From positions 30,337 to 94,336 of the forward strand of contig NZ_JACTUZ010000006.1 of NCBI RefSeq assembly GCF_014490445.1: 64,000 nucleotides of DNA, given 5' to 3'. This stretch comes from Pseudoroseomonas ludipueritiae (GTDB lineage: Bacteria > Pseudomonadota > Alphaproteobacteria > Acetobacterales > Acetobacteraceae). Below the pieces are notes generated by a model. The model did not search any database. It worked only from the letters and a program-made list of their open reading frames with translations, and had not been told where the DNA came from. The position numbers and the translations under genes were made by a program. Positions 1 to 7,886 of the stretch are shown here, in pieces; the first letter of the stretch is position 1; every line of letters begins with the position of its first letter.

Positions 1-335
1 ATCGCCCTGAGTTCATTGCGTAGCGCCACCAAGCGGGCAATCCTGTCCTCGACCCCGGCAAGGTGTTCGCGTGCGATCGCGTCAGCTGCATCGCAGGGTT
101 CCTGAGGCAAACCAGCAAGGGCCAGAAGCTGCCGGACCGCGTCGATATCGAAACCAAGTTCGCGGGCGTGGCGGATAAATTTTAAACGTCGCACGTCTGC
201 TGCAACGTAGGTTCGTCGGTTGCCCGGCGTACGCGGCGGCAGCGGCAGAAGGCCAATACTTTCATAGTATCGGATGGTGGCGGCCTTGACGCCGGTGCGC
301 TTGGAAGCCTCTCCGATCACCATGTCGTGGGACAT
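1..335 (-). CDS. MerR-family metal regulator, 3' end cut by window edge
   Basis: About 111 residues are visible, reading leftward off the window. The N-terminus has the MerR winged-helix signature (ATIRYYESIGLLPLP, then RRLKFIRHARELGF), followed by the start of the dimerisation helix with a conserved Cys in QEPCDAADAIAREH. That Cys position is a metal ligand in MerR, CadR and PbrR. The start chosen is ATG at 333-335 (MSHDMVIGEASKRTG). A second Met four codons on is possible. It is divergent from a His-rich protein, with a MerR-type promoter between them, so it probably controls that gene. The C-terminal ligand region lies outside the window, so metal specificity cannot be assigned. The family call is secure. 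Confidence 0.9.
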   Translation of the reverse strand, partial: MSHDMVIGEASKRTGVKAATIRYYESIGLLPLPPRTPGNRRTYVAADVRRLKFIRHARELGFDIDAVRQLLALAGLPQEPCDAADAIAREHLAGVEDRIARLVALRNELRA

Positions 336-346
336 GTCCGCCTTCC

Positions 347-377
347 TTGCTCCTCTAGCTACTAGAGGATGTAGCCA
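347..377 (+). promoter_or_regulatory. MerR-type promoter/operator with 19-bp spacer
   Basis: TTGCTC (347-352) and TAGCCA (372-377) are separated by 19 bp, the over-long spacing typical of MerR-activated promoters. The spacer holds a near-perfect dyad, TCCTCTAG-CTA-CTAGAGGA (351-369). It reads rightward toward the His-repeat protein and sits 16 bp upstream of the divergent merR start. Confidence 0.7.
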
Positions 378-503
378 GTGATTCTCGGTTGGACCAGTCC
401 GTTGGTTTCCAGTCCGAGGCGTTACGTCTGAGAGCTGCACTCTGCCACGTGCTCGTGGACATATTGCAGCGCAACAGCAACAGAAATCGAGTGAGGACAG
501 ATC

Positions 504-776
504 ATGTCGCAGGAAAAGCCAGGCCCGCACCACGACCACCCGGGACATGTTCCAGGAGACCTAGACCAGCACGGTCATCGGGACCAAAGCGTGAAGGAAG
601 TTCCCGGCCAGCATCATGACCATCCAGGGCACACGCCGGGTGATCTCGACGAGCATGGGCATCGCGATAAGAGCGTGTCGGAGAAGCCCGGGCCGCATCA
701 TGACCATCCTGGCCATCAACCCGGTGACCTTGATGAGCATGGGCATCGCGACAAGAGCGCTCCGCCCAAGCCCTAA
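504..776 (+). CDS. Three-repeat His/Asp-rich small protein, putative metal chelator
   Basis: This 90-residue protein is almost entirely three tandem 28-residue repeats (DNA 513-596, 597-680, 681-764). Each repeat carries HHDHPGH followed by GDLDxHGHRD, giving six His per repeat and 18 in total, with no Cys. There is no signal peptide or membrane segment, so a cytoplasmic protein is most likely. GTGAGGACAGATC just before the ATG is a usable ribosome-binding site. A MerR-type promoter lies about 130 bp upstream and points at it. His/Asp clusters of this kind bind Ni, Co, Zn or Cu in other proteins. Metal buffering or storage here is inference. I do not recognise the family, and a translation this regular could also act as a sensor or adhesive peptide. 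Confidence 0.7.
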   Translation: MSQEKPGPHHDHPGHVPGDLDQHGHRDQSVKEVPGQHHDHPGHTPGDLDEHGHRDKSVSEKPGPHHDHPGHQPGDLDEHGHRDKSAPPKP

Positions 777-787
777 GTTCTGATACT

Positions 788-815
788 CAGGAAGGCCACT
801 GTTATGGCCTTCCTG
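788..815 (+). terminator. Hairpin terminator after the His-repeat gene
   Basis: A perfect 11-bp inverted repeat (CAGGAAGGCCA / TGGCCTTCCTG) with a 6-base loop lies 12 bp past the stop codon. No strong T-run follows, so termination efficiency is uncertain. Confidence 0.55.
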
Positions 816-1079
816 TCAGACCTCCTCAGAGGCGACTCGACTACGATATCGAGTCATTATCGCGCGCGATTTGCTGACCGGCATGGAGGCTCCGAAAGAA
901 GCCACTTCTGGGCTGTGCGACAAGCAGAACAGGCAGTCGGGCAAGGCTCTGCCCTGCTGACCGGGCAGCACGCCCTGTCTGCCGTGGGCTGTGTGGAACT
1001 TTTGGCGACGGCGACTCAAATCTATAGACGTCTCAGTGCGCATCCTCGGCCTGAACGCGAAAGTCATTCTTAACCTCAT
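816..1079 (-). CDS. Possible small CxxC protein or gene relic (doubtful)
   Basis: An 87-codon frame follows dsbA on the same strand. It contains GRALPDCLFCLSHSPEV, a CxxC context that recalls the short exported DUF2946-type proteins often found in copper clusters. However, it lacks the expected hydrophobic N-terminus and has no clear ribosome-binding site. It could be a truncated relic or chance. The other frames across this roughly 300-bp stretch show nothing recognisable. Confidence 0.25.
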   Translation of the reverse strand: MRLRMTFAFRPRMRTETSIDLSRRRQKFHTAHGRQGVLPGQQGRALPDCLFCLSHSPEVASFGASMPVSKSRAIMTRYRSRVASEEV

Positions 1080-1117
1080 TATCCAGGAATGAGGGTGCGT
1101 CGTCCGAACATGAACTC

Positions 1118-1762
1118 TCAGCGCTGAGCGTCCAACTCGCGCAGGATGAGCTCGTAGAGTTGGCGCGGGCCGAAGGACAGCAGCGGCCGCGAGTTCACGA
1201 AGAACGTCGGCGTTTGCCTGACTTGCAGGGCCTGGAGATCCGCCGTGTCGGCCTGTAGCACGCGGTCGACCTGTGGCCGCCGCCCGTCCTCCTTGGCCCT
1301 CCCGAGGTCGAGCCCCGCGGCCCCGGCGATCCGCCAGGCGGTCGCGAGGTTCGGCGCCCCATGGGCGGCCCACTCCGGCTGACGGGCGAAGAGGGCGTCC
1401 AGCACCTGCTCGAAGCGGCCCTGGAGCCGGGCCGCCTCGAGGATGCGGACGGCTTCGTCCGAGCCCTGGTGGAACGGCGCGTAGCGGAGCACCAGCCGGA
1501 CGTCCTCCGGATGGCGCGCTAGGATCTGCCCGAGGATCGGGTGGAACCCACGGCACGCCTCGCAGGAGGGATCGAAGAACTCGACGATGGTCACCCGGGC
1601 ATCGGCCTTGCCGATGACCGGCGAGTGCGGCCGGACGTAGGTGTCGTTCCGTCCGGTCGCCGCCGGTCCCGCGAGTTCGCCGTGCGGATACAGCCAGTAT
1701 CCCAAGCCGAACACCCCGAGGGCCAGGGCGCCGGTGCCGAGAGTGAGGGCGCGCCGGTTCAT
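1118..1762 (-). CDS. dsbA: DsbA-family periplasmic thiol oxidase
   Basis: This 214-residue thioredoxin-fold protein introduces disulfides into exported proteins. Residues 1-26 form an N-terminal membrane anchor or signal. The active site CEAC is at residues 67-70 in FFDPSCEACRGF, and the cis-proline loop is QTPTFF near the C-terminus. The start ATG (1760-1762) overlaps the stop of dsbB by four bases, so the two are translationally coupled and form an oxidase/re-oxidant pair. It is the last gene of the leftward lspA-sco-pcuAC-dsbB-dsbA operon. The CEAC dipeptide differs from the CPHC of classical DsbA, so isomerase-like or metalloprotein-specific roles are possible. The family call is secure and the exact substrate unknown. 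Confidence 0.88.
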   Translation of the reverse strand: MNRRALTLGTGALALGVFGLGYWLYPHGELAGPAATGRNDTYVRPHSPVIGKADARVTIVEFFDPSCEACRGFHPILGQILARHPEDVRLVLRYAPFHQGSDEAVRILEAARLQGRFEQVLDALFARQPEWAAHGAPNLATAWRIAGAAGLDLGRAKEDGRRPQVDRVLQADTADLQALQVRQTPTFFVNSRPLLSFGPRQLYELILRELDAQR

Positions 1763-2214
1763 GCCTTGCGCCCTCCCCGGGCGAGGAGGGTCATCAGGAT
1801 CAGGATGGCGGTGAAGGTCAGGAAGGACAGCATCGGAAGCGGCGCCCAGCCCAGCATCATGGCGTCGCCGGAGCACGACGGCCCGGAGGCGGCGCAAGGC
1901 TGGATGGCTTCCGACACCACGCCGTAGAAGAGCAAGCTGTGCCAGCCCGCGACCAGCCATCCGATGGTGGCCAGCGGCAGCACGTAGCGCCAGATGTCCG
2001 TGTCCGAGCGGTAGCAGGCCACCGCCAGGAGCACGGGCAGCGGGAACATGAAGGCGCGCTGGTGCCAGCACAGGGAGCACGGCGCCTGGCCCATCACCTC
2101 GCCGATGAATAGGGCGCCGAGGCTGGCGATGAGCGCCAGGGCCCATGCCGCGAAGAGGATAGCCCAAGCCCTGGTGCCGATGGCGTCATCCTCCGTCGTG
2201 GTGGCGGCGCTCAT
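1759..2214 (-). CDS. dsbB: DsbB-type disulfide bond formation protein
   Basis: This 151-residue four-helix inner-membrane protein re-oxidises DsbA and passes electrons to quinone. The first redox pair is in the loop APCSLCWHQR (C46/C49). The second periplasmic pair is C107 and C114 in QPCAASGPSC. The start at 2212-2214 was chosen because AGAAGGA lies about nine bases upstream. A longer start at 2256 would overlap the upstream gene by 20 bases and lacks a binding site. Downstream it shares ATGA with dsbA. Its presence in a MerR-controlled operon suggests disulfide repair as part of the metal response, which is inference. Confidence 0.9.
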   Translation of the reverse strand: MSAATTTEDDAIGTRAWAILFAAWALALIASLGALFIGEVMGQAPCSLCWHQRAFMFPLPVLLAVACYRSDTDIWRYVLPLATIGWLVAGWHSLLFYGVVSEAIQPCAASGPSCSGDAMMLGWAPLPMLSFLTFTAILILMTLLARGGRKA

Positions 2215-2236
2215 GGACGGTTTTCCTTCTGCCGCA

Positions 2237-2704
2237 TCAGTGTGAAGCTCCGCCATGACCCGCCACCGGCTCCCGCATCGTCACCTGAACCGGGACGGCG
2301 ACGGTTCCGCCGTCTTCCAGGTTCAAGGTCAGGGTGAAGTGCTGTCCGGCCTTGAGGTCGGCGTGTGGCTTCATCAGCATCAGGTGCAGGCCGTTCGGCT
2401 CGAAACGGATCACGCCGCCGGAGGGCACGGCCACGCCCTCCGGACGGGGGCGCATCCTGGCGACCCCGTCCTCGACGACGCTCTCGTGGATCTCGACCCT
2501 CTCGGCGACGGGCGTCGTGCCGCCGAGGATGCGCACGGGCTGGCCGCCTTCGTTGCGGAAGCTGAGGTAGGCGACCGCCGTGCCGATGCGCGCCAGCGCC
2601 GGGCGGGACCACGCGTTCTCGGCGACCACCGCGGGCTTTCCCTGCGCGAAGGCCGTTTCCGCCAGCACGCACGGCAGTGCGATGAGAAGAGCGCGGCGCC
2701 TCAT
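2237..2704 (-). CDS. PCu(A)C-type periplasmic copper chaperone
   Basis: This 155-residue exported protein has a signal peptide over residues 1-21. The Cu(I) motif is complete: H73, M84, H107 and M109 (EIHES, ARM and LHLML), matching the family spacing of His, ten residues, Met, about 22 residues, then His-x-Met. Family members deliver Cu(I) to the CuA site of cytochrome oxidase together with SCO proteins. Here the gene is coupled to sco by an ATGA overlap, which supports that partnership. A role in scavenging excess periplasmic copper is equally plausible in this resistance setting. Confidence 0.9.
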   Translation of the reverse strand: MRRRALLIALPCVLAETAFAQGKPAVVAENAWSRPALARIGTAVAYLSFRNEGGQPVRILGGTTPVAERVEIHESVVEDGVARMRPRPEGVAVPSGGVIRFEPNGLHLMLMKPHADLKAGQHFTLTLNLEDGGTVAVPVQVTMREPVAGHGGASH

Positions 2705-3354
2705 CACGAGCGTGCCTCCCCCTTTGTGGAACCCGGCGCGGTGTCGCCCAGCGCCAGCCGGATCTTGGCGACGGCGGTCGGAAGAGGCTCGTGGGTGTCG
2801 AGGAAGCCGCGCAGCGTCCCCTCCGGCCCGATCAGGTAGATGGAGGCGGTGTGCTCCATCACGTAGGAATCTCCGCCCGTGGGAACCTTGCTGTAGTAGG
2901 AGCGGAACGCCTTCGCCGCCCCCGCCACCTCCTCCTCCGTGCCGGTCAGACCGATAAGGGCGGGATGGAAGTTGGCTACGTAGCTGGCCAGCAACTCCGG
3001 GGAGTCTCGTCCGGCATCGACGCTGATGAACAGCGGGCGCACCGCCGCGGCTTCCTGCGGCGACAGGCCATCCAGCGCCTCGGCGATGTAGCCGAGGCCG
3101 GTCGGGCACACGTCGGGGCAGTGGGTGAAGCCGAAGAACACCAGCCGCACCCGCCCCGCGTAGGTCGCGTCGGTGACACGCTGGCCCGTGTGGTCGACCA
3201 GCGCGAAGGGCGATCCGATGGGCTGCTGCATGCCGCTGGATCGCGGCGCGGACGCTCTTCTGGCGCGCAGCATCCATTCGGACAGGCCCCACCCCAGCGC
3301 GCTCCCAGCCGGGATGCCGACGCCAAGGGCGACCAGCAATGTCCTGCGGTTCAT
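2704..3354 (-). CDS. SCO1/SenC-family copper-binding thioredoxin-like protein
   Basis: This 216-residue protein has an N-terminal anchor (residues 1-24, preceded by MNRRT) and a thioredoxin-like fold. The copper ligands are visible: C79 and C83 in THCPDVCP, and H168 in VMEHTA. SCO proteins insert copper into, or reduce the cysteines of, cytochrome oxidase subunit II. The gene is coupled by 4-base overlaps to lspA upstream and the PCu(A)C chaperone downstream. The association with DsbA/DsbB suggests a thiol and copper handling module at the outer face of the membrane. Confidence 0.92.
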   Translation of the reverse strand: MNRRTLLVALGVGIPAGSALGWGLSEWMLRARRASAPRSSGMQQPIGSPFALVDHTGQRVTDATYAGRVRLVFFGFTHCPDVCPTGLGYIAEALDGLSPQEAAAVRPLFISVDAGRDSPELLASYVANFHPALIGLTGTEEEVAGAAKAFRSYYSKVPTGGDSYVMEHTASIYLIGPEGTLRGFLDTHEPLPTAVAKIRLALGDTAPGSTKGEARS

Positions 3355-3974
3355 CCCCGTGTCCTTTCATGTCTGATGTCGCCGCCAGGCTTAGCCAGGA
3401 CCATGGGGGCGGCGTTTCGCGTGCGCGCGCCCAGCACCAGGAGTGCCGCGCCGAGGAAAATCAGCGTGTCCGCGATGTTGAAGGCAGGCCAGTGGTAGCC
3501 CGCCCAATGGAAGTCGAGGAAATCGGTCACGGCGCCTTGCCGCAGACGGTCGACCACGTTCCCGAGGGCGCCGCCCCCGATCAGCCCCGCGGCGAGCCCG
3601 TGCCGCGGCTGCGAGTCCCTGGCCAGCCAGATGCCGAAGCCCAGGAGCACCGCCAACGCGAAGCCGGAGAGCAGCCAGGGCGTGGCGGGGCTGTCCGCCG
3701 CCAGCAGGCCGAAGCTGACTCCGCGGTTGAACCCCAGGGTGAGATTGAAGAACGGCGCCACCGGGATGAGGCGGGGCGGGTCCATCACCGCGGTGAGGAT
3801 CCACCACTTTGAGGCTTGATCGAGTGCCAGCCCTAGGAGCGTGGCCGACGCGGCCAGTGCCCAGGTGCCCGGCCGTGATGAACCGCCGCCGTCAAACAGG
3901 GGCGCCGCCGACGCACCGCCTGGATTGCCCTGCCTTATGGTGCCGTCCTGCGGGCGCATGCCGCTGTCGCCCAT
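3351..3974 (-). CDS. lspA: Lipoprotein signal peptidase (metal-cluster copy)
   Basis: This 207-residue type II signal peptidase has four membrane helices. The catalytic aspartates are in GNVVDRLRQG and FNIADTLIF, and the conserved FNRGVSFG loop is present. The start at 3972-3974 is chosen because an upstream ATG at 4067 lies inside the promoter spacer and could not be on the transcript. About 38 residues still precede the first helix, longer than usual, so a later start is possible. It is the first gene of the operon and overlaps sco by four bases. A second, similar lspA lies at 42450. Both follow PbrR-type promoters, as pbrC does in lead-resistance operons. Confidence 0.9.
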   Translation of the reverse strand: MGDSGMRPQDGTIRQGNPGGASAAPLFDGGGSSRPGTWALAASATLLGLALDQASKWWILTAVMDPPRLIPVAPFFNLTLGFNRGVSFGLLAADSPATPWLLSGFALAVLLGFGIWLARDSQPRHGLAAGLIGGGALGNVVDRLRQGAVTDFLDFHWAGYHWPAFNIADTLIFLGAALLVLGARTRNAAPMVLAKPGGDIRHERTRG

Positions 3975-4047
3975 CCTCGCCGCCTTGCCGTCCACTCTGG
4001 CTCCTGCCTCCTGGGGATGCGCCTTGCGACGGCATGCCCACCCACCC

Positions 4048-4078
4048 AAGATGGACCCTGTAGTCACTACATGGTCAA
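4048..4078 (-). promoter_or_regulatory. PbrR/CadR-type promoter for the lspA-dsbA operon
   Basis: On the minus strand, TTGACC and CATCTT are separated by a 19-bp spacer holding ATGTAGTGACTACAGGGTC. It is nearly the same as the promoter at 39907-39937. The divergent merR start overlaps it. Confidence 0.8.
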
Positions 4079-4538
4079 TGCTTTGATTGCAGAAAGTTCA
4101 TTCAACATCGGCGCCTTGGCCCGGGCCACCGGCACCAAGGTGGAGACCGTCCGGTGGTACGAGAAGGTCGGTCTGCTGCCCACGCCAGCCCGCAGCGCGG
4201 GGAACTACCGCACCTACGGCGAGGCCCATCTCGGACGTCTGAGCTTCATCAGGCGGGCGCGCGAGCTTGGCTTCTCGCTGCAGCAGATCCGCGCCTTGCT
4301 TGGGCTCGTCGGCTAGCCGGACCTGCCCTGCGAGGCGGTCGACGCGATCGCCCGCGAGCACCTGGCCGAGGTCGAGCGCAAGATCGCGGACCTGCAGGCG
4401 CTCCGCCGGGAACTGGACTCCCTGGTCGGGCAGTGCGGCTGCGGCACCGTGTCCGAGTGCCGCATCGTCGAGGCCCTGGCGCCGACACTTGAGGCGCTCG
4501 CCGCGGTGGCCGGAACGCCCCTGTTCCACTCCCGCTGA
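4071..4538 (+). pseudogene. PbrR/CadR-like MerR regulator broken by in-frame TAG
   Basis: Reading from 4071, the frame codes a MerR DNA-binding domain (GTKVETVRWYEKVGLL, then RLSFIRRARELGFSLQQIR). It meets TAG at 4314-4316 after 81 codons, then continues in the same frame to TGA at 4536-4538. The downstream part is intact and homologous (PCEAVDAIAREHLAEVERKIADL, truncated here, then SECRIVEAL). The close relative at 39486-39902 has ordinary codons across this point. Only a truncated DNA-binding fragment can be made unless the TAG is read through. The metal-ligand Cys residues all lie after the stop. A sequencing error cannot be excluded from the sequence alone. Confidence 0.85.
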
Positions 4539-4593
4539 GCGCCTCGTCCGCTCTCCTGCTTCCGCATCGAGGATCGACCACGACGCGTCGTCC

Positions 4594-5346
4594 CTAGATC
4601 GGCGCCCGCTGGGCGCTGGGTTGCCGGGCGGCCTTGAAGCGGGTCAGTTCGTCGAGGAAGGTGGGGCAGGCGCGCTGCCCGGCCTCGAAGCCCGCGTTCG
4701 GCGGCGGGGGACGCGGCCCACCGTCCTCAGTGTGGAGCGTCTCCACGATGCCCAGCAAGCGTGGTCTCAACCAAGCGTCGAAAGCCTGTCTCGCGGCGAC
4801 TTCGCCGTTGGCGCCGGTTGAGCGGAATTCACCCAGGTACTGGCTGAGCCTGGGTGTGACACGCTGCCAGAACTCGCGCATCGAGGAGTGGATCCTGTTG
4901 TGGTCCTCGAGAGCGGACACGACCGCGCCGACATACAGGCAGGCGTTATCCGCAAACTCCTCCGGCACCTCCAGCCGTGCGGCCTCGACCTCCAGCCGCA
5001 CCTCGACGCCTGCGAGCCTCCAGCACGCTGAGCCGTTGCCTGCCGCGGATCCCGTCTCGAGGGCGGGGCGGAGGCGAGGCTTGATGATCTCGGGCGTGCC
5101 GTAAACGTTCTCGAGGCGGACCTCGCCATTCACCTCGCGTGTTCGCAGCGGCACGCGCGCCACGGGCAGCGGCGGATGCGGGACCTCGAGAACGACGACC
5201 TTCGGCGGCGCGAGAGAGTCCGTGGGGCATGCCGCGCTCGCTACGGATGGTATGGCTATCATGGCCCCAGCCAGGATGAGCAGGGCGGCAACCAGATGTC
5301 GTTGGCAAATCGACAACGGAGCAGCCATCGCTGGTGTCGAATGCAT
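4594..5346 (-). CDS. Exported hypothetical protein
   Basis: This 250-residue protein has a clear signal peptide (LVAALLILAGAM then SVASAAC). The mature part is rich in Arg and Glu, with several Cys (ACPTDS, SACWRL, NACLYVG, ACPTFL). A central segment, SALEDHNRIHSSMREFW, has spaced His residues faintly reminiscent of the DUF922 metalloprotease-like family, but the motif is not convincing. The start at 5344-5346 is the Met nearest the signal peptide. It is the last leftward gene of the first copper region. Function unknown. Confidence 0.6.
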   Translation of the reverse strand: MHSTPAMAAPLSICQRHLVAALLILAGAMIAIPSVASAACPTDSLAPPKVVVLEVPHPPLPVARVPLRTREVNGEVRLENVYGTPEIIKPRLRPALETGSAAGNGSACWRLAGVEVRLEVEAARLEVPEEFADNACLYVGAVVSALEDHNRIHSSMREFWQRVTPRLSQYLGEFRSTGANGEVAARQAFDAWLRPRLLGIVETLHTEDGGPRPPPPNAGFEAGQRACPTFLDELTRFKAARQPSAQRAPI

Positions 5347-5667
5347 TGTCCCTCGCGTTCCCCATGCCTGCTCGGAGCAGCCGCTCGTGCAGACATGGCT
5401 GACCGTAGTTCCTCCATCCCGAAGCGGACATCCCTTTCCTTGACCGCAACAAAAAGATGCAGTCGCTTCAGGGCTTGCATCACTGGAAGCAGGATGCCGT
5501 CCACGTCGATTGCCAAGCGCTAAGCTGGCGTGAAAGACCGAAAGCCGCCAATCCGCTTCGGGAGGTGAGGCAAGGCAAAGCGGACCTTCCCTGCTGAAGG
5601 TTTCGCGATGGATACCCTGCCGATGGCATGCGCCACCTGTGAGCCCGCGGGCGCCGCACAAACGCCA
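5347..5667. other. Intergenic region without a recognisable gene
   Basis: About 320 bp between the exported hypothetical protein and the DUF305 membrane protein. Open frames here have no family resemblance or ribosome-binding sites. I see no strong promoter or repeat. Confidence 0.5.
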
Positions 5668-6153
5668 TCAGCGCGCGGGCTGGAGCACCGGCGCAGAGGA
5701 TGCCGGAGGGTTGGCCTCCAGTTCGGCAACCAACTGCTTCATCTCGCCAATCTCCCGCACCTGGGCCTCGACGATGCTGTCGGCCAGTCGCCGGACGCGC
5801 GGGTCTCGGATCCGCGCCCTCTCACTGGTCATGATGGCGATGGAGTGGTGCGGGATCATCGCTTTCATGTAGGCCACGTCGCCCACCGTCTGCTGGCTCC
5901 TGACGAGCCACAGCGCCCCCGCGAACACCAGGACGCTGGCCACGAGAATGGCCATGTTGGCGGTACGGTTCCGGTACATGCCGAGCATGAACAGCAGCAT
6001 GATAATGGCCATGGTCGCCCCCATGACGAGGGCCATCCAAGTCCGGGTCTGGCTGTAGAAGACGTGCTCCAGGGCATAGGTGTTCAGGTACATCAGGCCG
6101 AACATGACCACGGTTGAGACCAGGATCATCAAACCGAAACGTGCGTAGCTCAT
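5668..6153 (-). CDS. DUF305-domain membrane protein
   Basis: This 161-residue protein has three hydrophobic segments in its first 90 residues, followed by a DUF305-like motif (MKAMIPHHSIAIMTSERA) and a charged C-terminal helix. DUF305 proteins are common in copper-resistance clusters and carry His/Met pairs suited to Cu(I), but their biochemical role is not established. A separate, soluble DUF305 protein lies at 10897. Transcription is leftward with the rest of the copper region, following the RTX gene after a 135-bp gap. Confidence 0.82.
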   Translation of the reverse strand: MSYARFGLMILVSTVVMFGLMYLNTYALEHVFYSQTRTWMALVMGATMAIIMLLFMLGMYRNRTANMAILVASVLVFAGALWLVRSQQTVGDVAYMKAMIPHHSIAIMTSERARIRDPRVRRLADSIVEAQVREIGEMKQLVAELEANPPASSAPVLQPAR

Positions 6154-6288
6154 GGCGGATTGCCTCTCTTCCAGGGCCGAGGGGGCTCAGACGCAACGAG
6201 CCTCGGAATTTCTGAAGGGGCGGCCGGTGCTCGGAAGCACCGGCCACGTTGAAAGGAGCTGTCCGGTCGGCGCTCCTTCCCCGGGAAC

Positions 6289-7788
6289 TCAGGCAATCAC
6301 GCCGCCGCTCTCCGGGAAGACGTACCACGAGCCGAAGTCGCCGATGCCCTCCACGAAGCCTGGCGCCTCGGCGAACATGAAGTCGCTCTGCCGCAGGTCG
6401 TCCTTGGCGATGCCCTCGAGGAGGATGGACCCCGCGAAGGTGCCATCCTCGCCCATGCCCCAGCCGACCAGGGCACCCTCGGCCGTGTCCTGGACCACGA
6501 CATCCGCGGGCTGGATGCCCTCCATGAAGGCGATGTGGTCGAAGGCGCCTTGGGCCTCGCCGGTCGCTTCGAAGTCCAGGACCACGTCGTGGCCGCTGTC
6601 CATCGACACCATGAAGGCGTCGGCGCCGGTGCCGCCGACCAGGGTGTCGTCGCCCATGCCGCCGTTCAGCATCCCGTGCGCGGCGCCTTCGTCGAGGTAG
6701 TCGTTCCCGTCGCCACCCATGAGCTCGTCGGACTCCGCCCCGCCGAAGAGCCTGTCGTCGCCAGCCTCACCCATCAGGCGGTCCATGCCATCGCCGCCCG
6801 CCATGGTGTCACGGCCGTCGCCACCCTGGAGATGGTCGTCCCCGGCCAGGCCTGAGATGGTGTCGTCTCCCGCCAGTCCGAAGATCGTGTCCGATTCCGA
6901 CGACCCCGTCAGGGTATCGGCACCAGCGGTGCCGCGGAGGACGGCATTCCCCTCGATGTCGAAGATCAAGGTGTGGTCATCGAAGACGTGGTCGGCCAGA
7001 AGGTCGAAGATGGCACCGGCCTGCGGCTCACCAGGCACCTCGGGGCCCGCTACGCTGGGCGTCGGTGCCTCGTCGGCTGGGCCGTCAGGCACCCGCAGGC
7101 CGGGAGGCAGGTCGGCCGCGTCGCCGAACATGAAGTCGTCCTGCGCCAGGTCCGCCTTGAAGACGCCTTCCAGCAGGACTGAACCCCCGTCCCAACTGAC
7201 CTGGACCCCATCTGCGGTGTCGGCAAAGGCAAGGTCTGTCCATTGGAGGCCGTCCATGACCGCCAGGTGGTCGAACATGCCGGGACCGGCGGTGAAGTCC
7301 TTGATGACGTCGTGGCCACTCATCCGACCGATCATGAAGGCGTCCGGGCCGCCTCCGCCAACCAGGGTGTCGTCGCCCATGCCGCCGTCGACGGTGCTGT
7401 GCCCTTCACCCTCGTCCAGGTAGTCATTCCCGGGTCCGCCGCGCACCGTGTCGGCGCCTGGGCCGCCGTAGAGGGTGTCATTGCCGTCACCACCTTCGAC
7501 CTCGTCGTCGCCCATATTGCCGGAGACCACGTCGGCGCCCGCACCGCCGTGGAGAACATCGTCCATGCCGCCCCCGCCAATGCGGTCGTCGCCTTCAAGG
7601 CCCCAGGTGAACTCGGCGCCGTCGGTGCCGCCCAAGGTGTCTGCGCTCTCACCGCCGAAGGTGACGTTGTGGACATGGCCACCGGCCTCGAAATTGAAGT
7701 GAAGCCCACCCAGCGCGCCGTGCAGGGTGTCAGCCAGCCGGTCCGTGAGGTTCGTGAGCAGGCTGCTGAGATGCTGATTCTGGCTCAT
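6289..7788 (-). CDS. Duplicated RTX (hemolysin-type Ca-binding) repeat protein
   Basis: This 499-residue protein has two related halves. Each half carries several nonapeptide repeats of the GGxGxDxLx type (for example GGDGNDTLYGGPGAD) and then a C-terminal-like module (GHDVIKDF in one half, GHDVVLDF in the other, each ending near DFMF). The family binds calcium in a beta-roll and is normally exported by type I secretion using an uncleaved C-terminal signal. No N-terminal signal peptide is present and no type I secretion genes are in the window. There is no enzymatic domain. Why such a protein sits inside a copper cluster is unclear. Extracellular metal binding or a surface layer are guesses. 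Confidence 0.85.
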   Translation of the reverse strand: MSQNQHLSSLLTNLTDRLADTLHGALGGLHFNFEAGGHVHNVTFGGESADTLGGTDGAEFTWGLEGDDRIGGGGMDDVLHGGAGADVVSGNMGDDEVEGGDGNDTLYGGPGADTVRGGPGNDYLDEGEGHSTVDGGMGDDTLVGGGGPDAFMIGRMSGHDVIKDFTAGPGMFDHLAVMDGLQWTDLAFADTADGVQVSWDGGSVLLEGVFKADLAQDDFMFGDAADLPPGLRVPDGPADEAPTPSVAGPEVPGEPQAGAIFDLLADHVFDDHTLIFDIEGNAVLRGTAGADTLTGSSESDTIFGLAGDDTISGLAGDDHLQGGDGRDTMAGGDGMDRLMGEAGDDRLFGGAESDELMGGDGNDYLDEGAAHGMLNGGMGDDTLVGGTGADAFMVSMDSGHDVVLDFEATGEAQGAFDHIAFMEGIQPADVVVQDTAEGALVGWGMGEDGTFAGSILLEGIAKDDLRQSDFMFAEAPGFVEGIGDFGSWYVFPESGGVIA

Positions 7789-7886
7789 GCCGAAACTCCT
7801 TCAGAACGTTTTGATCTGCTCAGGAAGCGTTTGCTTCCGGTGGAGGTGACAAGGACCAGACCTGCTGTCCGGTCCTTGTCCCGGCG

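Noticed and set aside
804-1073. An 89-codon plus-strand frame after the His-repeat gene
   Set aside because: It starts inside the terminator hairpin, has no ribosome-binding site and no family similarity.
4023-4067. lspA start at ATG 4067
   Set aside because: It lies between the -35 and -10 elements of its own promoter, so it cannot be in the message.
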